Origin: Fragilaria crotonensis
Lineage: Eukaryota > Bacillariophyta > Fragilariophyceae > Fragilariales > Fragilariaceae
Direction of reading: 5' to 3'
NCBI GenBank assembly: GCA_022925895.1
Contig: JAKSYS010000168.1
Location: 1-64,000 of the forward strand
DNA length: 64,000 nucleotides
Shown: piece after piece, positions 12,117-22,252 of the stretch
How positions within the stretch are numbered: position 1 is the first letter of the stretch
Layout: each line of letters begins with the position of its first letter
The notes under the pieces: generated by a model
Told to the model about the DNA's origin: nothing
Seen by the model: the letters and a program-made list of their open reading frames with translations, nothing else
Database searches by the model: none
Position numbers and translations under genes: made by a program

Positions 12117-12574
12117 TTAGGCAACAATGGTGGAAGCCGTAGCCGACTCTCGTACCTCCAGTTCGCGGGAAGCATGCGAGTGGTACGGTAGTAACGAGCC
12201 AGACGGTGGATACGAGATTCGATAAGAATCAAGCGGAACTTGGAGTCCTTGTCCTTTCGGTTTCGCTCCAAATGCTTACGGACGGCGACAGCCTTCTTAA
12301 TAAGCATGTACAAATCTTCAGGGATCTCCGGGGCAAGGCCGTTGGCCTTGAGGATGCGGACAATCTTTTGGCCAGTGACAGACTTTACCTGGGCGATACC
12401 ATTGGAGTCACGGAGAATGACACCAATCTGGGAAGGAGTAAGACCTTTCTTGGCGAGCTTGCAGACTTGGTCCTCAACATCCGCCGAGGTGACCTTGAGC
12501 CAAGACGGTGGGGTGCGCTTGTATGGGCGGGCACTCTTGGAGATACCCTTACCTGGTGCATGCATACGACCCAT
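12117..12574 (-). CDS. RPS13: 40S ribosomal protein S13 (uS15), 2-base slip near the C-terminus
   Basis: A small-subunit ribosomal protein. It starts [12 protein letters not shown] and keeps the family hallmarks [31 protein letters not shown] and [12 protein letters not shown] almost unchanged. The open frame runs past the normal end as RLRLPPLLP, but two bases fewer near 12146-12152 (GAGAG for GAG) would give the family C-terminus [10 protein letters not shown] and a TAA at 12117-12119, for about 151 residues. Ribosomal S13 is essential, so the slip is more likely an assembly error than real. It is divergent from RPS4, sharing about 570 bp of upstream DNA. Confidence 0.93.
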
Positions 12575-13147
12575 GATGAACTATTACTGTAAGTCTGTTT
12601 TGCGTGAGAGAGAGAGAGAGGTTAGCCAACTATGTTCGGCGGAAGGAGGAGAGGATATCTCTATTCCGGAACAGGGAGTGGCTGCCAAGTACACGACGTA
12701 CAGACACCATCTACTTGATGTAGGGGTGTCTGCAACTGAAACCATGAACACTTTCAATGGATTTCGTCAATTGCTCCAAGAGCAATCATTGTGTAGAAGG
12801 CAGCCACTCTCCAGGTTCATATAGACACCATTCTCTTTCGAGGGAGAGCACCGACACAACTCACGTTTAAGAGGAAGGAAAAGGGTGGGTTAGAAAGTAA
12901 TGATCGACTTCGTGGAGAGTCGAGGGTGGAGAGTGTGGACGGACGTAAAGTAAAGTGGGGTGGTTGATTGTTGATTTACCGCATTACTTGACAATCTACG
13001 GAAAACTTATACCAGAAAGTCTGTGGTATATTTTTGCGTTGAATCCACTTGTCGTCTGTCTGGCCCACGTCGCCTCACCATCATCACACCCTCTACTCAT
13101 CTCCTCTTGAGTGATTTATCGCGTATTCCCTGACCAGTTGAACAACC
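12575..13147. promoter_or_regulatory. Shared upstream region of RPS13 and RPS4
   Basis: The two ribosomal protein genes are transcribed away from each other across this 573 bp gap. It therefore probably holds both promoters and could co-regulate them. It contains a short GA microsatellite at about 12606-12620. No specific motif can be assigned. Confidence 0.5.
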
Positions 13148-14225
13148 ATGTACGTTGCAGACTGCGATGTAGTTGCTCAGGAATGTTAATCAGATTGTAG
13201 TTCATCTGAGGATGTTGAGGGGTTTCTGTTGAAGGCGCATCTTGCGGCGTCGGAGTCGTTGATTTCTTTCATTGTCGACATTTTCTTGTCATGCGTGATG
13301 GACCCAGCACCTGTTTGTTCAGGAAATGTTGACTACCTTAATTCTTCTCTTTTCGTATTGTTGGGATTAGTTCATTCCATGGTAAACAAAGCTGACCGCA
13401 TTACGTCTTACTAACTCGGTCCTGCTCCCTCTCCATAACAGGGCTCGCGGACCAAAGAAGCACTTGAAGCGTCTCCATGCTCCTAAGCACTGGAACCTCG
13501 GAAAAATGGGCGGAGTCTGGGCTCCTAGACCCTCCCCTGGTCCTCACAAGTTGCGTGAATGCCTCCCTGTCTCCATTATCCTTCGTGATCGTTTGAAGTA
13601 TGCCCTTACCAACAAGGAGTGCCTGCAAATTTGCATGGAACGTTGCGTCAAGGTGGATGGAAAAGTCAGAACGGACCAGAACTACCCAGCGGGTTTCATG
13701 GATGTCATCGAGCTCGACAAGTCTGGCGACCGCTTTCGTCTCCTTTTCGACACCAAGGGACGTTACGTCCTTCACAGAATCCAAAAAGACGAATCTGCGT
13801 ACAAGCTTTGCCGCATCACCAAGGTGTATGTCTCCGCAAACAAGATCCCAGTTGCTGTCACTCACGATGGACGCACTCTGAGATACCCCGACCCTGATAT
13901 CAAGGTCAACGACACTGTCAAGGTTGATATCGCCACTGGTAAGATGTCGGATATTATCAAGTTCGAACTCGGTGCCATGGTCATGATCACCAAGGGAGGT
14001 AACACCGGACGTGTTGGACAGCTCATGCACGTTGAGAAACACGAGGGCTCCTTCTCGATTGTCACTATCAAGGATGCCAAGGGAAACACCTTCGCTACCA
14101 GATTGCAAAACGTGTTCATTATCGGAGTGGGCAACCACCCGCAAGTTACTCTTCCAAAGGGACGTGGTATCAAGAAGACCATCCTTCAGGAGCGCGCCGA
14201 GGCTGAGGCTCGTGGAGACCTTTAA
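13148..14225 (+). CDS. RPS4: 40S ribosomal protein S4 (eS4), two exons
   Basis: A small-subunit ribosomal protein. The first two bases of the start codon (AT, 13148-13149) form the coding part of exon 1; a 292 bp intron (13150-13441, GTACGT..ACAG with a CTAAC branch-like site) separates them from exon 2, where G GCT CGC completes [15 protein letters not shown]. The 261-residue product carries the S4-type segment ([28 protein letters not shown]) and the KOW region ([16 protein letters not shown]). The length matches eukaryotic eS4 (about 263). An intron inside the ATG is a known arrangement for ribosomal protein genes. The frame is intact. Confidence 0.95.
13150..13441 (+). other. RPS4 intron 1, splitting the start codon
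   Basis: Donor GTACGT directly after AT, acceptor ACAG before GGCTCGC, and TTACTAAC upstream of the acceptor as a likely branch site. Splicing restores ATG GCT CGC, the expected eS4 start. Confidence 0.85.
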
Positions 14226-14523
14226 ACTCAGTAAATTATAAGAAAATAACATAATACTCCTTGTGAATGCATGTTATTGTTACAGTATTGTCAGAATTGG
14301 AAGGAAGCTGCAACGTGGTACCGGTGCAAAGCGTACAAACACTTGGGAAGTGGTTGGTCGAAGCAACATTCTCCAGATGCAAGTCGAATCGTCGCTAAAA
14401 ATGCGATGCCATACGCTAGCAAGTCAACTTGTTGTCGCGTCGAATGTTGTGAAACGAATGTCAACATCAAGTCGAGCTTTATACCCATGCCAAGGGCGCG
14501 AGCATCTCACAACGATCTCTTCA
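14226..14523. other. 3' intergenic region of RPS4 and GcvH-like gene
   Basis: A 298 bp gap between two convergent genes. It carries overlapping meaningless ORFs on both strands and no recognised feature. Confidence 0.4.
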
Positions 14524-14950
14524 TCAAGTTGGCTGCAATTCCTCAGATCGCCGTTCCATCATTTGCAGGTACTGTTCTTCCGTTACCAACGGATGGATTG
14601 CCTCTTGCAATGACTCCGCGTCCGTAGAGATCGTCAACAATACTTGATCTTCCGTATCAATCTCGTCGCCTTCCAGTACGTACGCCACTTTGCCTCGTAC
14701 TGGTGACAGCAATTTGTAGGTTCCTGAAACGACATTCCAAGATGGTTCGTTGATCGTGTGAATGACATTGAAGTCCCAATCGATTGAAAGGACTTCATCG
14801 CCAACGTCCACATGCTGGTGAAGGATCTTCCTGCGTGTTATGCTGGATATCTGCCCCAGTGCAGTCAAACCGTGATCTGTCATTCCAATATCCACCGACC
14901 ATGTTGATGATGTCGAAGATGCTAATGATGATGATCGGATGGGTCGATAC
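14524..14950 (-). pseudogene. Mitochondrial GcvH-like protein, 3' part, split by a copia element
   Basis: Resembles the H protein of the glycine cleavage system, a lipoyl-domain carrier in mitochondria. The segment shows DIGMTDHGLTALGQI (the GcvH ITD-A--LGDI signature), HVDVGDEV and LLSPVRGKV. The lysine that normally carries lipoate, seven residues before SPV, is not there; a lysine sits only three residues before. The open part begins with a GTG at 14895, but the same frame stays open up to the element junction at 14950. The first 18 codons lie beyond the element at 22253-22307. With the element and one 5-bp duplication left out, host sequence reads through as one 158-codon gene. It is disrupted in this haplotype. 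Confidence 0.8.
14946..14950. repeat. Target-site duplication GATAC (left)
   Basis: Five-base direct repeat abutting the 5' LTR and found again at 22253-22257 after the 3' LTR, the size expected for Ty1/copia integration. Confidence 0.9.
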
Positions 14951-15237
14951 AGTTGAAATATATGAGCTTGAGGTGTGTACTGTGCTACAGTTACTATGAT
15001 GGGCTCCTAGCTACTGGTTCGTGGGATGAGGTTCTATTGATGATGTCATCATATTCATTTTGAATCCCGGCCGTTCGCTTGTCGAATCGGCGCCACCTTT
15101 CGAAATAGAATCATAATTCTGGAAACTAGTAAATTCAATTGCTATTGACCATCTTTGCTTCTATTGAGTAGCAACCCTCGAGACTATCATCCCTTGCATC
15201 GGTAAGCTGTCTCTCTCTTCGTTGTATTACAACGAGT
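14951..15237 (+). repeat. 5' LTR of copia element 1
   Basis: 287 bp, from AGTTGAAATATATGAGC to TTACAACGAGT. It matches the 3' LTR base for base by eye and contains a CTCTCTCTTC tract near its end. Confidence 0.93.
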
Positions 15238-15252
15238 GGTTATGAGCCCAAG
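15238..15252 (+). other. Primer-binding site, tRNA-iMet anticodon type
   Basis: GGTTATGAGCCCAAG directly follows the 5' LTR. Its reverse complement, CTTGGGCTCATAACC, is the 5' anticodon stem plus loop (CAU) of initiator tRNA-Met. Priming from an internal half-tRNA instead of the tRNA 3' end is known for Drosophila copia and relatives. Confidence 0.8.
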
Positions 15253-15319
15253 ACGACTGTCTGTTTATCGAAATAGGACAAGCAACTCATCAAGTGATCT
15301 TATTTAGTGACCTTCCATC

Positions 15320-18300
15320 ATGGCTGAAACTGATCCACCGCCAGCACCCGTTCCTCCAAAACGTGGAGGCCTTCATCCTGAGTTTGGAAGGTTCATTGGC
15401 GGAGCCAAGCTCAACGATTCTTATGAGACTGTCGGCAGAGGTGGAGCCAGTTTGTACCGATTCGCAACGCAGCGGCGCCATGCGAAGACTGTCGCTTCCA
15501 TCGAGAAGACGCTTAGAGAGACACGTAACGCTACAAACGGCATCAAGTTCAACGGGACACTCGAGCCAGGAAAGGACAACCCATCAGAGATTGGAAAAGA
15601 ACGTTTCATTGCTCTGTTGAAGCGACGTGTTACAGAACACGGTCAGCAGACCTTCTACCACATCAAGGACACTGATGGCAAAGTTGTTGACTTGTTCGAG
15701 CACGCCCATAGGTTCAAGCTCAACTTCGTGGTTGCTGAACATGAAAGGCGCATGGAAGAGAACGACTTGCACGAATCATATGACCGCATCGAACGCGATG
15801 ATTGTGAGTTGTCTCGCGGGGTCGTGGAATCCTTCTTTTCTGATTCCTTCCAGGAGAAGATTGAAATCCGTTTTAGCCACCGCGAAGATTTTGAAACACT
15901 TCCAGGATCTTGTTTGTTCATGATGGCACTTGAGACTTGTAATGCCTCTGTATTCCATGACGTTGAGGGCGCCAAGAAGAAGCTAGAGGCTTTGGACCTC
16001 AATTCGTACCCTGGCGAAAATGTCACCGATCTCGCTGGCGAGGCTCAACGATTGTTGAAGATTATGTCAGGGGCCTACGCTGTCCCAGTGAATACTGGTT
16101 CGACCTTGTTGATGAAGCTCACGCATACATCTAGTGAGATCTTTAATCGCAAGATCTTTGCCCTGCTCGATGAGGTCATGACCCTTGAGTCAGAGTACGA
16201 GCTCGAGGATCCCCGTCTGTTTGCCAAAGATGAGAAACATCGGAAGTATGGCCCTCTGGCACTTGTCGCTACTATCCAGGCATCTCATGGCTTGCTTTTG
16301 AGTCAGCAACGCTGGCCAGCATTGGCGGCCTCGTTGCCGCAAAGTAACAACTCCTCCGTATCTACCGGTGGGTCCTCCGGAGCTGGAACGGCGCCTCTCA
16401 ACGGCCGTAAGTGTTACCGCTGCCAAGGCGATCACTTAGTGCGCGACTGTCCTGTTCCAGCACCAGCAGACGGCACAGGCTCTGCTGCCAGCCGATCTGT
16501 AAATCAACGTCAGAAGCCGCCCCTCGCCGCTTGGAAATACATCAAACCGACTGATTTGACTGTTCCTCGCGTTGACGCAAATGGCAAGACGTGGAAGTTC
16601 TGTACTAAGTGTAAGTGTCGCGCTACACAAACAATTGGTATCTACCAGCTGAGCCATTGGGACACCGAACATGTGGATAATTATCGCCGTCCAGGATCTA
16701 CGCCGTCAACTACTCCAGCATCCTCGAGTGACACCTCTGAAGCTCCACCAGAAGTGCCGGTGGCAGGTACCGTTACCGCCCCGCAAGGTAATCTTACCTC
16801 CGTTGCCAACCCCAATCCTATTCCGCCTGGTCCTCCTGACGTTACGGTTCGTCCACTGCACTTGACCGACGATGTTCATGATAATGATCAAATTGAGTTT
16901 ACGGGTATGTGGTGTGCCTCCGTGGATGATTCTACTGTCTCGGCCGATGCTGTGTTTCAAGTGCAGCTCTACTGCTCTCTCGTGGATTCTCCAGCGGCGG
17001 CCGATGCCATTATCACCATGACTGGTCCGTCGCCATCCGTCTTCGAGAGGGAGAGTGTTCCTGCCTTGCCCATTGAACCTGTTGCCGAAGACGGGATTCG
17101 CGACGACGTCGACGATGATGACGATATCACTGTTGTGACTATGTTCCCAGACCCTGATTGCATTGATCACAATGACACGGACGCCGTGGATTATCCCTCC
17201 ACCGATGACGATGATGATTCATTCTATGATGATACCAGCGCGACTGACGATGAGGACACTGATGACATTTCTGTTTGCGATGCTGCTGGGCTGGACCCGA
17301 CTGATCCATGGTCTATTCTTTCTGCTGCTGTTCGCTACGACCTCGAGACTCTGCCGTCCGATGAGTTCTATGATGCTATGGAGGTTGAAACTCCCGTTAC
17401 CATCTACAAAGGAATTGAATTCTTCGACCCGATCGAACCTCCGCTCATCTCTCCTATTTGGTTTCGTCCTCGACCGGAACATTGGCTGTCTCGCTGGGTG
17501 AAGCTCGGTTTGTTCTGGGTGTCCACGGTGTTTTGGGACACGATTGCCCATTTCATCTCCCCTCCTCCACCAGTATTGCGTCGTATTCGCCGTCGTCGCC
17601 GCCCTATTACTGTCCCAGCCTATCCCAAGACGTGGATGCTTCTCACGACCTGCTTGATGATTGGTATGGATGCCTTTCAAGGTCATGCTCCACGGTTCCC
17701 GATTCAGAGTCCAATGTTGCTAATCGACCAGGCAGTTACCTGTGGCCGAGCATCATACGAACGTATCGAACGCCTTGAAGAGCTCGTTGTCCTCAATACA
17801 GGGACATTTCTGCAGTATCAGTCTTTGCAGTATCGCCTGATCAGTCAGATGATCGAAGCCAGGAATCCACAGATCGAATCCAAGATCATGGACACTGACT
17901 CGGAGCAGTTCTTCGACTCATATGAACAAGCGCCAAATGAAACGGGCATGTATTTCTTTGATGCTATGGAAGCAGAGGAGCAAGTCACGGCCATTGCATC
18001 ATTTGAGCCTTTTGCTGTGCACGAACTGGTGCATCATGCAATAACGATGGACTGTATAACTCAATCTGTGGAGGCGGAACTCCTACACGATAGCCAACAA
18101 GGACTCAATGGACCGACCGTACTTCATCAAGGGCTCTCAAGCGAAGCATTTCAGATGCTTGCTACTGATCCTTATGCATTTATGAGTATCGGAGGAGGCA
18201 AGCGAAAGCCCGTTATTTTTGACACCGGAGCGTCTCTCGGAATTACTTACGACAAGGAGGATTTCGAGGGAACCCTCACTGTTCCAGAGGGAGATTTGCG

Positions 18301-21300
18301 CCTTGGAGGCATGGCACAAGGATTAAAAATTGAAGGTGTTGGACCAGTCAGTTGGACGTTTCAAAATCCTGATGGTAGCGAGATGAAGATAAGGTCACAA
18401 TGTTATTTTGTTCCCGAAGCGAAGGTCCGTCTGATCAGTCCACAACGGCTATTCAACAAAAGCAAGGGCATCACCGGCAAGTTTGAAGGAGACGAAGACA
18501 CATTCATTTTGCATTTTGATGGCGGACATCGATTGATTGTTGAGTACGACACCCGAAATCATCTTCCAATTGGATACGCCATGGTCGGCACCGATGTACC
18601 ACCCTTGATCAACCCGCAAGCAAATCTCACATTGTTCGATGACACCAATCAGAACGTTACTGCTGGACATCGCCTTCTCATGAACTGGCATGGAAGATTT
18701 GGACATCTGAACTTTCCAGCCGTTCAGCGTATTCTTCGTCAGTTTCCTTTTGTATCAGTCAAATTTGCGGCGGCGTCGAAATGTGACTTGACAGACTTTC
18801 GATGCGAGATTTGTCAATATGCAAAAGCTCATCGTCGTACCACTCATGGGAAGCGAACTCAAGTCAATGAAGAACGTGATGGATCACTTCGCGCTGAACA
18901 TCTGGGACCAGGTACTCGTGTCTCGGTTGATCACTTTGAATCCCGACTTCTTGGTCGCACCCGCGACTCGTTTGGAAAGCCATCATCAGATCAATACAAA
19001 GGAGGCTGCATTTTTGTGGATCATGGGACAGGGTACTTACATGTGGAACATCAGTTGGGGTTCTCCGCCGTCGAGACGATTCGTGCCAAACAAAGCTTTG
19101 AGAATATGGCATTTGAACACGGTGTGGTGACACAGTCATATTTGACTGACAGCGGCGCTTTCAAAGCCAACGCATTCGTTCAACACATTCGAGAGCACGG
19201 CCAGCAGATTCGCTACTGCGGCACCAATGCTCATCACCAGAATGGAATTGCAGAGAGGTCGATCCGCACAGTGTCCAATATGGCTCGAGCCATGCTGCTG
19301 CATTCCGCAGCTCACTGGAAAAACGGTGTTGACAGCTCTTTGTGGCCAATGGCAGTCACATACGCGGTTTACGTCTACAATAACACACCGAATGCACAAA
19401 ATTTGTGTCCTGCCGATTTGTTTACTGGGAGTACAGTCCCACGTCATCGCCTACGGGACCTTCATACATGGGGATGCCCAGTATATGTTTTGGATCCATC
19501 GTTGCAGGCTGGCAAAAAGCTACCACGCTGGGAACCTCGATCTCGTCGAGGTGTCTTCGTCGGTCTCAGTACTATCCATTCAAGTGAAGTTCCGTTGATC
19601 CTAAACATTGCTACTGGAAGTATTACTCCGCAGTATCATGTGGTGTTTGATGATCGCTTTTCAACAGTTACATCTATTGGCAGCGATGACGACCCTCCCT
19701 CCGATTGGGATGATCTATGTTTGGATAACTCCTTTTATGTGCCGGCCGAAACCGCGCCTGACACACCTGTTCACTTACATGATGATTGGCTCACCGACAT
19801 GGAACGTGAAGTCAAGTACCGCGACCTTCAACGTCAGGATCGTGTGCGAAATCTACAACATCCACAACAATCTACGTCACCCGGTCCTGCTCTTTCTACT
19901 CCGCCTTCAAGCAAACCATCTTCAGAGGGAGATATTCCAACCGTCACTTCCATCGCTCCTACTCAGCAGAAATCTCCATCGAAGCCTGTCTCCGTTGCTC
20001 CAGCATCGCTCTCGGGCACCTGTTCTGGTCCTGTAATTGGACCTGATGTCGTTACATCCTCGGAATCAATGAGTGATCCGAGTATTCGTCGTTCTACTCG
20101 CGCTACGAAAGGCACCTTTCAATCAACGAAGTACATTGACGAAGCTTATCTTACGTCTATCGATCGACTTGCCCAATGCGATTCCTACACGAGCCATCTC
20201 GCTTATCTTGCCGAGATCTCTACCTGTTGCGATACTGGGATTGAAAACGTTGTCGACCCCCGAATATACGCTGCCAAGACCCCTGGTTCGGACCCCGATA
20301 TGCCCACTTTTCATCAAGCTGTAAATGGAGAGCATGCCGAAGAATGGATTAAAGCTATGCAGCTGGAAGTCGAGACTTTAGTTCAACAACGCACCTGGCT
20401 AATGGTTCCGCGGACGGCTCAACTCAACGTTTTGAAGAGCACCTGGGCGTTTAAGTTGAAGCGCTTGCCAGATGGAACACCATACCGTTTCAAAGCTCGT
20501 TTCTGCGCTCGCGGGGATTTGCAAAAGGAGGGAGTCGATTTCTTCGACACCTATGCTCCGGTGGTTCAATGGTCAACTATTCGACTTCTGCTCAGCACAG
20601 TCTTGACTGAAGGATGGGCGACGAGGCAGGTGGATTACACGAATGCTTTTGCTCAAGCGAAATTGAATGAAGAAGTGTACTTGGAATTTCCAAAGATGTT
20701 CGCTCCAAAGTCTCGCTCTAACGTTGTGTTGAAACTCGTCAAAAGTCTCTACGGCCTCCGACAGGCACCTCGTACGTTCTTTGAAAAACTCCGCGATGGC
20801 TTACTTGAGCGTGGTTACATTCAATCTCAGAATGACCCGTGTCTGTTCATGAAGGACGGCATTATGTGTGTTGTGTATGTGGATGACACTATATTCGCAG
20901 GAGCAAATCCATCAATCCTGGAAGAAGAAATTCGCGCTCTAGGAGTCAGCGAAACCGAGCAACGTCACTCGTTCCAACTTCGCAACGAAGGCGAGGTTGG
21001 TGCTTTTCTCGGTATTCAAATCACAAAGACTGGAAAGCGTACGTTTTCGCTTCTTCAAACTGGATTGATCTCCAGAGTTCTCACTACGGCAGGTATGTCA
21101 GATTGTAACGGGGTTTCGACTCCGACTGGTAACTCACCTGTCGGAAGTGATCTGGACGGTGTACCTTTTTCCGAAACCTGGCAGTACCGTACTGTCATCG
21201 GTATGTTGATGTATCTGGCAGCAAATACTAGGCCCGATATTGCATTCGCGGTTCATCAGGCGGCTCGCTTCTCTCACGCACCGCGACAGTCCCACGCTAT

Positions 21301-21946
21301 GGCCGTCAAACGTATTCTTCGCTACCTCAAAGAAACTCACGACAAAGGACTCATCATGTCGCCAACGGACGATCGGAAGGTTGATTGTTACGTCGACGCC
21401 GACTTCGCTGGGGCATTCGCTGTCGAAAATCCTCACGATCCCGCTTCCGTCAAATCTCGCACTGGCTATGTGATTATGTACCGCGGCAGTCCGCTACTTT
21501 GGGTTTCCAAGATGCAGACTCAGGTGGCATTGTCGACGATGGAAGCCGAGTATGTCGCACTGTCCCAATCTATGAGAGATTTGATTCCAATTCGTCAGAT
21601 TTTGCAAGAGATCATGACAACTGTATTCAAGGTTGCACCTACTATTATGTACCGTTCTTTCTCGAAGGCCTTCGAAGACATTCAGGACGGTTCTCTTCCA
21701 TCCAATATCGAGCAGTCAACTGTCTATGAGGACAATCATGCTTGTTTGAAGTTTGCTCGTATGGCTCAGCTGAGCCCACGCACCAAACATATCGGCATCC
21801 CGTATCATTGGTTTCGGTCCAAGGTTGAAAGTTTGGACATTCACATCGCGTCCATTCCAACTACCAAGCAGTTAGCTGACCCATTTACTAAGGGCCTTTC
21901 TCAAGTTCCCTTTGAGTTGTCACGCAAGGCTTTGATGGGCTGGTAA
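15320..21946 (+). CDS. Gag-Pol polyprotein of copia element 1
   Basis: A single 2208-residue reading frame starting MAETDPPPAPVPPKRGG. Rough order: gag with a zinc knuckle CYRCQGDHLVRDC near residue 364; a long acidic spacer with a hydrophobic stretch near 770; protease with DTGAS near 966; integrase with an HHCC zinc region and catalytic core near 1120-1360; reverse transcriptase with YVDD near 1855; and RNase H with VDADFAG near 2025. Gag and pol share one frame, as in many copia elements. The large gag-protease spacer is longer than in typical plant copia. Confidence 0.93.
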   Translation: MAETDPPPAPVPPKRGGLHPEFGRFIGGAKLNDSYETVGRGGASLYRFATQRRHAKTVASIEKTLRETRNATNGIKFNGTLEPGKDNPSEIGKERFIALLKRRVTEHGQQTFYHIKDTDGKVVDLFEHAHRFKLNFVVAEHERRMEENDLHESYDRIERDDCELSRGVVESFFSDSFQEKIEIRFSHREDFETLPGSCLFMMALETCNASVFHDVEGAKKKLEALDLNSYPGENVTDLAGEAQRLLKIMSGAYAVPVNTGSTLLMKLTHTSSEIFNRKIFALLDEVMTLESEYELEDPRLFAKDEKHRKYGPLALVATIQASHGLLLSQQRWPALAASLPQSNNSSVSTGGSSGAGTAPLNGRKCYRCQGDHLVRDCPVPAPADGTGSAASRSVNQRQKPPLAAWKYIKPTDLTVPRVDANGKTWKFCTKCKCRATQTIGIYQLSHWDTEHVDNYRRPGSTPSTTPASSSDTSEAPPEVPVAGTVTAPQGNLTSVANPNPIPPGPPDVTVRPLHLTDDVHDNDQIEFTGMWCASVDDSTVSADAVFQVQLYCSLVDSPAAADAIITMTGPSPSVFERESVPALPIEPVAEDGIRDDVDDDDDITVVTMFPDPDCIDHNDTDAVDYPSTDDDDDSFYDDTSATDDEDTDDISVCDAAGLDPTDPWSILSAAVRYDLETLPSDEFYDAMEVETPVTIYKGIEFFDPIEPPLISPIWFRPRPEHWLSRWVKLGLFWVSTVFWDTIAHFISPPPPVLRRIRRRRRPITVPAYPKTWMLLTTCLMIGMDAFQGHAPRFPIQSPMLLIDQAVTCGRASYERIERLEELVVLNTGTFLQYQSLQYRLISQMIEARNPQIESKIMDTDSEQFFDSYEQAPNETGMYFFDAMEAEEQVTAIASFEPFAVHELVHHAITMDCITQSVEAELLHDSQQGLNGPTVLHQGLSSEAFQMLATDPYAFMSIGGGKRKPVIFDTGASLGITYDKEDFEGTLTVPEGDLRLGGMAQGLKIEGVGPVSWTFQNPDGSEMKIRSQCYFVPEAKVRLISPQRLFNKSKGITGKFEGDEDTFILHFDGGHRLIVEYDTRNHLPIGYAMVGTDVPPLINPQANLTLFDDTNQNVTAGHRLLMNWHGRFGHLNFPAVQRILRQFPFVSVKFAAASKCDLTDFRCEICQYAKAHRRTTHGKRTQVNEERDGSLRAEHLGPGTRVSVDHFESRLLGRTRDSFGKPSSDQYKGGCIFVDHGTGYLHVEHQLGFSAVETIRAKQSFENMAFEHGVVTQSYLTDSGAFKANAFVQHIREHGQQIRYCGTNAHHQNGIAERSIRTVSNMARAMLLHSAAHWKNGVDSSLWPMAVTYAVYVYNNTPNAQNLCPADLFTGSTVPRHRLRDLHTWGCPVYVLDPSLQAGKKLPRWEPRSRRGVFVGLSTIHSSEVPLILNIATGSITPQYHVVFDDRFSTVTSIGSDDDPPSDWDDLCLDNSFYVPAETAPDTPVHLHDDWLTDMEREVKYRDLQRQDRVRNLQHPQQSTSPGPALSTPPSSKPSSEGDIPTVTSIAPTQQKSPSKPVSVAPASLSGTCSGPVIGPDVVTSSESMSDPSIRRSTRATKGTFQSTKYIDEAYLTSIDRLAQCDSYTSHLAYLAEISTCCDTGIENVVDPRIYAAKTPGSDPDMPTFHQAVNGEHAEEWIKAMQLEVETLVQQRTWLMVPRTAQLNVLKSTWAFKLKRLPDGTPYRFKARFCARGDLQKEGVDFFDTYAPVVQWSTIRLLLSTVLTEGWATRQVDYTNAFAQAKLNEEVYLEFPKMFAPKSRSNVVLKLVKSLYGLRQAPRTFFEKLRDGLLERGYIQSQNDPCLFMKDGIMCVVYVDDTIFAGANPSILEEEIRALGVSETEQRHSFQLRNEGEVGAFLGIQITKTGKRTFSLLQTGLISRVLTTAGMSDCNGVSTPTGNSPVGSDLDGVPFSETWQYRTVIGMLMYLAANTRPDIAFAVHQAARFSHAPRQSHAMAVKRILRYLKETHDKGLIMSPTDDRKVDCYVDADFAGAFAVENPHDPASVKSRTGYVIMYRGSPLLWVSKMQTQVALSTMEAEYVALSQSMRDLIPIRQILQEIMTTVFKVAPTIMYRSFSKAFEDIQDGSLPSNIEQSTVYEDNHACLKFARMAQLSPRTKHIGIPYHWFRSKVESLDIHIASIPTTKQLADPFTKGLSQVPFELSRKALMGW

Positions 21947-21965
21947 CTCTCGGGTTGAGAGGGAG

Positions 21966-22252
21966 AGTTGAAATATATGAGCTTGAGGTGTGTACTGTGC
22001 TACAGTTACTATGATGGGCTCCTAGCTACTGGTTCGTGGGATGAGGTTCTATTGATGATGTCATCATATTCATTTTGAATCCCGGCCGTTCGCTTGTCGA
22101 ATCGGCGCCACCTTTCGAAATAGAATCATAATTCTGGAAACTAGTAAATTCAATTGCTATTGACCATCTTTGCTTCTATTGAGTAGCAACCCTCGAGACT
22201 ATCATCCCTTGCATCGGTAAGCTGTCTCTCTCTTCGTTGTATTACAACGAGT
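21966..22252 (+). repeat. 3' LTR of copia element 1
   Basis: 287 bp, same sequence as the 5' LTR, preceded by the purine run GAGAGGGAG and followed by the GATAC target duplication at 22253-22257. Confidence 0.93.

Larger units (their letters stand above)
14951..22252 (+). mobile_element. Ty1/copia LTR retrotransposon (CoDi-like), looks whole
   Basis: A 7302 bp element with 287 bp LTRs (14951-15237 and 21966-22252) that read as identical, a primer-binding site at 15238-15252, a polypurine tract just before the 3' LTR (about 21957-21965) and a 5-bp target duplication. Parts in order match copia: gag, protease, integrase, reverse transcriptase, RNase H. No breaks were seen. Identical LTRs indicate a very recent insertion. 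It lies inside, and antisense to, a host GcvH-like gene. Confidence 0.95.

Noticed and set aside
13401-14252. 283-residue minus-strand ORF
   Set aside because: Exactly antisense to RPS4 exon 2; LDS-rich shadow composition.
14263-14627. Overlapping 116- and 118-residue plus-strand ORFs after RPS4
   Set aside because: They run antisense into the GcvH-like domain and show no family features.
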